Shown here: positions 57,123 to 64,000 of the stretch, piece by piece
Numbering within the stretch: the stretch's first letter is position 1
Layout: every line of letters starts with the position of its first letter
Assembly: GCA_963971405.1 (NCBI GenBank)
Contig: OZ020490.1
Coordinates: 29,847,464-29,911,463 of the forward strand
Length of the DNA: 64,000 nt
Origin: Psococerastis gibbosa
Taxonomy: Eukaryota; Arthropoda; Insecta; Psocodea; Psocidae
Direction of reading: 5' to 3'
The notes under the pieces: generated by a model
The model's database searches: none
Seen by the model: the letters and a program-made list of their open reading frames with translations, nothing else
What the model was told of the DNA's origin: nothing
Program-made: the position numbers and the translations under genes

Positions 57123-57518
57123 GGCGCGGTTTCCACCGACTGGCTAGGGCTAAACACAAATACGGTGACGTGGTAACAGACATTCATGACTTAGGCGGTG
57201 TTTCCACCGACCTCGCATTGCAGAATGCAAATGACATTGACGGAAATGTTTGTTTTTCTTTTTTATAGAAATCTATTAAAATGTTTGTAATTAACATATC
57301 CCACGACACCATTTTTTAATTTTAGTTAGTTTGCTTGTGATTTTACTCTATGATCATTGATCAATTTTAACTATGGCATAGAGTAAAACAAACATTTCCG
57401 TCAATGCCACTTGCATTCTGCAATGCGAGGTCGCTGGAAACCCCGCCTAAGTCTTGAATGTCTGCTACCACGTCACCGTTTTTGTATTTAGTCCTAGCCG
57501 GTGGGTGGAAACCCCGCC
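57123..57518. mobile_element. Composite Harbinger-like palindrome, TAA duplication
   Basis: The outer ends GGCGCGGTTTCCACCGACTG and the inverse are flanked by TAA (57120-57122, 57519-57521). The inner palindrome starts GGCGGTGTTTCCACCGACCT. The centre is ATGATCATTGATCAATTTTA. Confidence 0.85.
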
Positions 57519-57605
57519 TAAAGCCGTTCTCAAGGACGTACGCAGCTTTTAAATTAATGACCTTAGTGACCTTTGCACATGAGCCAGAGGAGTAAACAAA
57601 ATCTA

Positions 57606-58545
57606 ACGGAAACTTGGTATAACAACCCGAATTAGTAAAACCCAAATAATCGTTAAGAAATTAACTTTGTCTAAGAAACCCACTTGTGTTAGTATAAAAC
57701 CCTGAGCGCTTTCGGCAAGAACTGCCATATACAGAGGGAAACCCACTAGCACAGTTATACACCTTATCTGCGATACCTACTAGCTAGATCTATTAGAGGG
57801 GATGATTGTGTGAATGTTATGTCGTTTGTTAATTTTTCCCTACTGAGTAAAGCTCTTTTGATTTCAACAGCATTTTCAAAAAAATTTAAAGTGTAACTTT
57901 TCTTTATTTCGTGTAGGGCTGTCCAATTGTGAGGATCGAATGTGTGATTTTCCGAGTTTAGGTGTTTCGCGAATGTGCTGTTGGTGTTGGTGTCTCCTAT
58001 ACCTGGTATATGTTCTTTGACCCTAGTTTTAAAGCTTCTGCCTGTTTGGCCTATGTAAATTGCGTTAGAAGCGTTACAATTTAGCTAGACGATAAACTCC
58101 ATTGCCTTTTTCCTTTTCTGGTTTGGTTTTGCAGTTCATGAGTTTATATTGGCTAAATTGTTGCTGTTGTACGGGGCTGGTGTTTTGTCTGTTGTAGAAG
58201 AAATGAGGTTACTTATTTTTTCTGTGATTTTTTTCTATGTATTGTATCCTGAAATATGATTTATTGGTTACCGGGTTTATGCTCTCTGGGGGGTAAACCA
58301 AAGTTTCCTCTCCCTAGTCACATTTGCATATTCTCCTCGAGTTGATCAAGTCTCAAATCGCAGATAAGTTGTAATTGTTCTAGTGGGCTTCCCTCTGTAG
58401 ATGGCAGTTCTTGCCGAAAGCGCTCAGGGTTTTATACTAACACACAAGTAGGTTTCTTAGACAAAGTTAATTTCTTAACGATTATTTGGGTTTTACTATA
58501 ATTCGGGTTGTTGTAGCAAGTTTTTCTAAAACTCTAAGTTTTTGT
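57606..58545 (-). mobile_element. Penelope-like retroelement fragment with GIY-YIG motif and inverted flanks
   Basis: The minus strand reads AIYIGQTGRSFKTRVKEHIP and, upstream, GNGVYRLA: the GVY...IYIGQTGR pattern of the GIY-YIG endonuclease that ends Penelope-like ORFs. The flanks 57608-57790 and 58365-58540 are inverted copies (GAAATTAACTTTGTCTAAGA; GAGCGCTTTCGGCAAGAAC), as this group often has. It is a short, broken fossil; no reverse transcriptase part is seen here. Confidence 0.75.
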
Positions 58546-59019
58546 TATTTTTTTTTTTTATTAAAATGAAATACCACGAAATCACGAGTAATCTAATTAA
58601 TTATGAGCCAGAGGGTTCGAAAATATGAAAAGGGGCCCGGGGGTTTTACGCATTTCCAGAGCAATAAGGTTTCTATATTATGAGGAATTAATACAATTAG
58701 GCACAAGGGGGCCCGGGGGGTCTCCCCCGGGAGAAAATGTGTGAAAAATAGGGCTGAAATAGTGGGGGTTTACGCATTTTGAGGAACCGAATCTAATGTT
58801 CAGGCCAACAGTGAGTGCTATGACAAGCGGCTTGGTTGGTAGAATGCAAATATGTCTCATGCCTCTACTAGCTGCAACAAATTGCTGATACTGTAGCTAG
58901 ATCATAGGCGAAAATATTTCATATATATATATATACTGTATGCGCATATTCACCTCTGACTGTGGATATACTTGTATATGATATTATCACATACGGACTT
59001 CGAATATTGGTGAATTCGT

Positions 59020-59022
<3 letters not shown>

Positions 59023-59050
<28 letters not shown>
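59023..59050 (+). repeat. (TCAA)n microsatellite
   Basis: Seven TCAA units. Confidence 0.9.
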
Positions 59051-59051
<1 letters not shown>

Positions 59052-59609
59052 ATATTCAAAATTAAGAATACAATACAAAATATACATATTAGAAAATGAA
59101 CCCTATAGGCCATGTGGCCCGTGATGGGTTTTGTATTATTATAGGCATTATTTAAACTACTGGTACCTATTATTTTACAACTAAGGTCATTGTTGACTAA
59201 CTTACTGTTTTTTGTAAGGATATACAAAAAGCTTTAGACCTACCTACCTTAGCATCGTCCGAATCGGAGGTCTTCTTCTCCTCAGCAGCAAGCTTTTTGA
59301 TAGAATTATCACAATACATTATTATATAATAAGTATACTGTTTCGGTAATTTAGGAAACTGCTAAGAGTCACTCACTGTTAGTGCCAACCGTGTACGATT
59401 TATTTTTAAAAGTTTTGGAACGAATAACGGTGACAATAACCGTTTATGACAATACCTCGCGTAAAGCTGCTGGCACGGTCAACGAACAACTCACAACTGA
59501 GATAACCAACCAATCACACTACACCCAAGGTAAGTATGCTGTACGTACATACTCCTACTGTGTATCTGTTGATATAGAATAAGTATTCGTTTACTATTGC
59601 ATTATGTAA

Positions 59610-60037
59610 GGCGCCCATTCCACATACGTACAACGTCAATGAAAATTATGAAATTGAAGGACATTTCAATTTCTCATTGATGGGGGCCATTCCATATGTT
59701 TTTCAAAAATTGACAATTTTCAATTGAAGCGTATGCGCCAAATTTTTGAAATTTGTTTCTTGAAATTGTATTTGTTTTCTTCGTCGCCTTATTATTTAAT
59801 CCTTATTATAATTTTTATACCGAAATGCTTTCTTTTTAGAGAAATCAATTAAAATAGTTGTACTTGTCATATCACATGACGCCATTTTTTAATTTTAGAT
59901 TGTTTGTTTCATTGTTTGTGATTTTACTCTATTATCAATTGATCATTGATCAATTTTAACAATGGCATAGAGTAAAATTGAAATGCCCTTCAATTTCATA
60001 ATTTTCATTGACGTTGTACGTATGTGGAATGGGCACC
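59610..60037. mobile_element. Harbinger-like palindrome variant, TAA duplication
   Basis: The ends GGCGCCCATTCCACATACGT and ACGTATGTGGAATGGGCACC are flanked by TAA (59607-59609, 60038-60040). The core TTTTACTCTATTATCAATTG and TAACAATGGCATAGAGTAAA is shared with the main family, but the arms (TCAATGAAAATTATGAAATT) belong to the short form at 61509-61651. Confidence 0.85.
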
Positions 60038-60105
60038 TAACGTGCACAGCAGATACTGATTTTATAGTATAGGCCTACATCAAACTCATGAGATTTGATT
60101 GATAA

Positions 60106-60246
60106 GGCGGGGTTTCCACATACGTCAATGGTCAATGAGAAATATGAAATTGACGTTTTAGCAGACATTAAAGACATACTAAAAATTCTGCTACCACGTC
60201 AAAACCATATTTCTCATTGACCATTGGCGTATGTGGAAACCCCGCC
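60106..60246. mobile_element. Short Harbinger-like palindrome, TAA duplication
   Basis: The 141-bp hairpin starts GGCGGGGTTTCCACATACGT. The arms include TCAATGAGAAATATG. TAA lies at 60103-60105 and 60247-60249. Confidence 0.85.
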
Positions 60247-60537
60247 TAAGGTAATAACCTAGGTGCTTATCAATAATGGCAGGCTGATTATCTACGTCAT
60301 AATGATTTGAGTTTTTTTATAAGTCTAATAGTACCTATAATTGTGCGTTTAAGAGGAAATTGTACGGTATCGATAGGGATTAAAATATACACCTCAGAAT
60401 AGAAAAGTGTAATTTATTTCTTCAAAAACTGCTATAATCGTTTACAAAACTTTTCAGTCGCCTCACGAAAGTAACCTAATATAGGACAGGTGATTGAATC
60501 CAGTTACAACGCGTCTCTGATCACATGATATTCCATA

Positions 60538-60838
60538 GGCGCCCATTCCACCGACCGGCTAGGGCTATTCACAAAAACGGTGACGTGGTAGCAGACATTC
60601 AAGACTTAGGTAGCGTTTCCACCGACCTCGCATTGCAGATTGCAAATGACATTGACGGAAATGTTTTTTTTTTTAATAGAAATCTATTAAAATGTTTGTA
60701 ATTAACATATCCCATGAAGCCATTTTTTAATTTTAGTTTGTTTGTTTGTGATTTTACTGTATGATCATTGATCAATTTTAACTATGGCATAGAGGAAAAT
60801 AAACATTTCCGTCAATTCTGCAATGCGAGGTCGGTGGT
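60538..60838. mobile_element. Composite Harbinger-like palindrome, right end missing
   Basis: GGCGCCCATTCCACCGACCG to the inner right arm GCAATGCGAGGTCGGTGG, after which the outer right arm is absent. The inner part is almost identical to 63218-63598. Confidence 0.8.
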
Positions 60839-60899
60839 TTGCGCAACTTAAGTTCAAGTGATATAGAATATTTTTAATTGAACAATTTAAATCAAACCG

Positions 60900-61505
60900 T
60901 ATAATCAAAGAAGTGGAACGAGTGAACCAGTACGTATACATGCTTCCCTATTTATCAATCAGGATAGGCACGGTAATGGGCTAGTTCATTGGTAGGCTTA
61001 AATAATTGGTCCTAGGTTTAAATTTTTGGTTAGGTTTAAATTTCGAATTTTCCTATTCCAAAGCACTACACAAGATTCAAACTGCCACCATTTCACACCT
61101 CTATTATTTTGCTAAGGTAGCCGGGCGGTTTACATCGAGAATATAAGGTTCCGCATGCATTAAGGCACTATAAGCTTATACCCGGGTATTGTCATCCGCC
61201 ATGTTGTATCCCAAATTTCCTATATGGTAAGTATTGTAAGAAAAGTAAAAGATTGAAAAATATTGAAAAAACGAATATATACGTTTCAGTATTTTCTTAT
61301 GAACTACTTCCCTAATTGGTAGCACGTTTTTTAAATAATAATAAATAAACAACGGTAAATTTCTAAAAAATAATAGGTAAACACCCGCAATGCTTGGCTT
61401 ATAAACCAGACTTATAATGGATACAACATGGCGGATGACAATACCTGTCTAATATAGAGCCCTAGCATGCATCAAACAACATAATATGGGGTATCTACAC
61501 CTTCC
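60900..61505. other. Diverged R-family end, then unexplained sequence
   Basis: GAACCAGTACGTATACATGC, TTCCCTATTTATCAA near 60925 resembles the R start. CGGGTATTGTCATCCGCCAT at 61183 and GGCGGATGACAATACCTG near 61430 are an inverted pair that bounds about 250 bases, probably another MITE. Confidence 0.4.
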
Positions 61506-61508
61506 ATA

Positions 61509-61651
61509 GGCGGGTATTCCATATACGTACAACGTCAATGAAAATTATGAAATTGAAGGTGGTAGCAGAATTTTTAGTATGTCTTTAATGTCTGCTACCA
61601 CCTTCAATTTCATAATTTTCATTGACGTTGTACGTATATGGAATACCCGCC
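61509..61651. mobile_element. 143-bp near-perfect hairpin MITE
   Basis: The left arm GGCGGGTATTCCATATACGT... is repeated inverted without mismatch for about 59 bases, up to GGTGGTAGCAGA, around a ~22-base loop. Flanks are ATA on the left and TTA on the right, so the target duplication is imperfect. Confidence 0.8.
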
Positions 61652-61659
61652 TTACAACA

Positions 61660-62200
61660 GATACACCCACAAGATATATAGGCTACTCTGACCCTACTCG
61701 TTCCCATACTTTGGTAGCGTCAATGGTAAGCATGTCTGAGCATGCTCATTGGCACATGTAGTCGGTGTGGGTTGGCATCGATGAGAAGTGATCCAGCTTG
61801 AAAATGGCTAGAAATTAATTCGTAAACAATATCAGGAATATCCAAAATCCGCTGGCGTTTGTATGGCAGGAGATTGAGGAGAAAATTTAATGAGACCCAC
61901 ATCATGTATATATAGACCTGTGCCCATCATAAAACGCTCTTCAAGAATAGGCCTGATAATATATAATGTACGAGTATAATTTGTACATGTCTTATTTAAA
62001 TTCTTCAGATTCAATTAATTACATTAAATCGGTCTTAAAATGCCAATACATATACGGACGGGCCCACTAACATCAAGTGGTTAGTAATTAAACTATTGTA
62101 CTTTCATCACGGACCCACGGGACGACGTCAGACCAGCGCTTGAGTTCGCACTTCGCAGGCATGTCTACACCGAAACATTCTGCGAGTGATGCGAGTATAC
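61660..62200. other. Nothing recognised
   Basis: No coding or repeat pattern noticed; low-complexity AT-rich DNA. Confidence 0.3.
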
Positions 62201-62205
62201 GCATG

Positions 62206-62599
62206 CAGGCGCGGATCTAGAATTAGACCAAGGAGGGGGCTAAGATTAAATACGAATAAAAAAGATGAATTGCAAAAAATTGCCAATGTAATCAGAGCTG
62301 TGGTCCCGCAGACCCCGTAAAAGGTTAGGGGGCGTAACGATAGGATTTCGAAGGGGGCGGTGTATAATTTGGCGCCCCTCCAACCATTTTCATAAAAGTG
62401 TAGAAAATGAAGAAAACATACGATACGCAGCTTTTAAATTAATGACCTTCTATAGTGTCCTTTGCGCATGAGTCAGAGAGTTCCCCCGGGAGAAAATTTG
62501 TTAAAAACAGGACTGAAATAGTGGGGTTTTACGTATTTTGATTTGAGGAACCTAATGGGGGCGCCATAGCCCCCCCCCCCCCCCGTAGATCCGCGCCTG
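62206..62599. mobile_element. hAT-like MITE (CAGGCGCGGATC ends), TSD TACGCATG
   Basis: The ends CAGGCGCGGATCTAGA and CGTAGATCCGCGCCTG are flanked by TACGCATG at 62198-62205 and 62600-62607. C14 lies next to the right end. The inside matches 56921-57600. Confidence 0.92.
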
Positions 62600-62665
62600 T
62601 ACGCATGGGCCCACTAGGTATATTATTATAATATAACAATACAATACTATTAGTATAAGAAATGT

Positions 62666-63863
62666 CTACGCTGCAATAGAATGTTTTTCTTTGAGCTCCT
62701 GCGCAATATAAGCAATTTTTTTGACTATTCTTCGGACGTCTTCGTCGGTGATCTCCCAGTACACGACTAGTCTGACGATGGTATTGTTCTTCGGGGAGAC
62801 TCGAATAATACATGCTGCTTCTCCTATAGCCTTTGTCTCATCTTCTGTCACCTAAAATAAATAAATAAACAATATGGATTGTCTCTTCCAGCGGATAGTG
62901 GATCCACCTGTTTTATACGTTACTTGGCCGGAAAATGTGTAACAATAGTGTGGAATTATAGAACAGTGTGTCGCAAAATAGGGGTATAGGTAAGAAGCAA
63001 AACCCTTTGCAAAGCAAGAAGTGAATGTTTAGAAAGTGGTTCGAAGTTTTTCACATGGAGCAAGACACCAAAACTTATTTCTAGTCATTAAATCTTGTTT
63101 CCGCGAATCACTAGAGAAGAATTCGGGGGAAAGTCAGAGAGATGATCACAAAGTTACTATAACGGTACGTAATTTTGAGGTTAGCATTACACGAATAATG
63201 TCAATACGAGTAGATAAGGCGCCCATTCCATTGACCGGCTAGGGCTATTTCCAACAACGGTGACGTGGTAGCAGACATTCAAGACTTAGGTAGCGTTTCC
63301 ACCGACCTCGCATTGCAGATTGCAAATGACATTGACGGAAATGTTTTTTTTTTTAATAGAAATCTATTAAAATGTTTGTAATTAACATATCCCCTGAAGC
63401 CATTTTTTAATTTTAGTTTGTTTGTTTGTGATTTTACTGTATGATCATTGATCAATTTTAACTATGGCATAGAGGAAAATAAACATTTCCGTCAATTCTG
63501 CAATGCGAGGTCCGTGGAAACGCCACCTAAGTCTTGAATGTCTGCTACCACGTCACCGTTGTTGGAAATAGCCCTAGCCGGTCAATGGAATGGGCACCTA
63601 TGTAGAGGATACACGTATATATTCTTGTCGGGGCTTGAGATCCAGCGGTTAAGACGAAGCCTCGGTTAGGCGTAGATCGTGGGTTCGAATCCCGCCAATC
63701 CCAGTTTTTTATATCCTCCAATTTCGGTTATAATATACCTGACATAGACGGCTGCAGAAGTCGGTTGCCGAAGAAAAATCAGTATTTAGGTGCACCATGA
63801 GAATATTTGTGTGCAATCCCTCCAGGTCGACACGCAGATACTCGCTGTTGCACTCAGCAATAC
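62666..63863 (-). CDS. Second L-threonine aldolase gene, last two exons (rest beyond the window)
   Basis: Exons 63863-63739 (125 nt) and 62851-62666 (186 nt, to the stop). The first reads [40 protein letters not shown]; the second reads VTEDETKAIGEAACIIRVSP, YWEITDEDVRRIVKKIAYIA and ends HSIAA. The sizes and phases equal those of the neighbour's last two exons (125 nt, then V-T-start). The residues are clearly similar but diverged, so this is an old tandem duplication with both copies apparently under selection. The last intron holds a composite MITE and a SINE. Confidence 0.9.
63218..63598. mobile_element. Composite Harbinger-like palindrome
   Basis: The outer ends GGCGCCCATTCCATTGACCG and the inverse; TAA on the left, TAT on the right. 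The inner palindrome starts GGTAGCGTTTCCACCGACCT. It lies in the last intron of the second threonine aldolase gene. Confidence 0.85.
63625..63724 (+). mobile_element. SINE with tRNA-like head beside a splice donor
   Basis: GGGGCTTGAGATCCAGCGGT, TAGGCGTAGATCGTGGGTTC, GAATCCCGCCAATCCCAGTT, TTTTATATCCTCCAATTTCG. Same family as 6840-7020. It ends about 15 bases from the donor at 63738 of the minus-strand gene. Confidence 0.72.
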
Positions 63864-63965
63864 CTGAAAACCCACAAAAATTAAATCAGCCTTAGGCACC
63901 TTAAATATTGAGGCTCTATATATAAATAAAAAAATATATGTATTGACTTTTTTTGTTCTATTATT

Positions 63966-64000
63966 AAGCCAACCTAGCGGAGTCAGGGCTATAAAGCCCT
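63966..64000 (-). mobile_element. SINE tail at the window edge
   Basis: On the minus strand: AGGGCTTTATAGCCCTGACT then CCGCTAGGTTGGCTT, the 3' tail of the family best seen at 31862-32065. Confidence 0.7.

Larger units (their letters stand above)
56921..58795. mobile_element. hAT-like element split by two later insertions
   Basis: CAGGCGGGGATCTAGAATGA to 57122 matches the left part of 62206-62599. 57522-57600 (ACGCAGCTTTTAAATTAATG) continues it, and 58610-58795 holds the GTTTTACGCATTT and GGGGGGTCTCCCCCGGGAGA modules. A Harbinger palindrome (57123-57518) and a Penelope-like piece (57606-58545) interrupt it. Confidence 0.65.

Noticed and set aside
59241-59303. Minus-strand exon reading LAAEEKKTSDSDDAK with donor AAG|gtaggt
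   Set aside because: The donor is good and the composition coding-like, but the acceptor lacks a pyrimidine tract and no partner exon of a gene was found nearby.

Overview
The window reads as nuclear DNA from an arthropod. It has intron-rich genes with standard GT-AG junctions, a chitin-binding (Rebers-Riddiford) cuticle protein, a short CMP-sialic acid synthetase with a signal peptide as in Drosophila, and a RhoGAP92B/ARHGAP17 orthologue. All gene models were joined by hand from splice sites, reading frame and family motifs. I cannot name the species; a crustacean or another non-dipteran arthropod is a guess.

Layout. 59-12578 (+): a complete 11-exon BAR-RhoGAP gene. 12.6-18.1 kb: intergenic, filled with palindromic MITEs. 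18142-27951 (-): a complete 6-exon CMP-N-acylneuraminate synthetase whose 6.2 kb first intron is packed with transposons. 28-38.6 kb: a transposon graveyard with no host gene that I can support. 38686-43479 (+): a complete 4-exon RR cuticle protein. 45065-52610 (-): a 7-exon L-threonine aldolase, whole except for an unresolved leader. 52.7-62.6 kb: repeats. 62666-63863 (-): the last two exons of a second, tandem threonine aldolase that continues past the right edge.

Mobile DNA makes up much of the rest. There are hAT-like elements, six with 8-bp target duplications (one of them 7/8) and most carrying long poly-G/poly-C runs. PIF/Harbinger-like composite palindromes are flanked by TAA or TTA. 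Two palindromes are flanked by TTAA. Also present are fragments of about ten LINEs, a Penelope-like fragment with a GIY-YIG motif, three SINE-like families (at least one with a clear tRNA box B) and an unclassified ~0.9 kb family (called R here).

The most unusual signal is repeated local tandem duplication of single host exons. Exons 3, 5 and 11 of the RhoGAP gene and exon 2 of the cuticle gene are each followed at once by one to three decayed copies of themselves, and three of the four series carry the donor site along. Two unlinked genes with the same pattern suggest a recurring process in this genome rather than chance.
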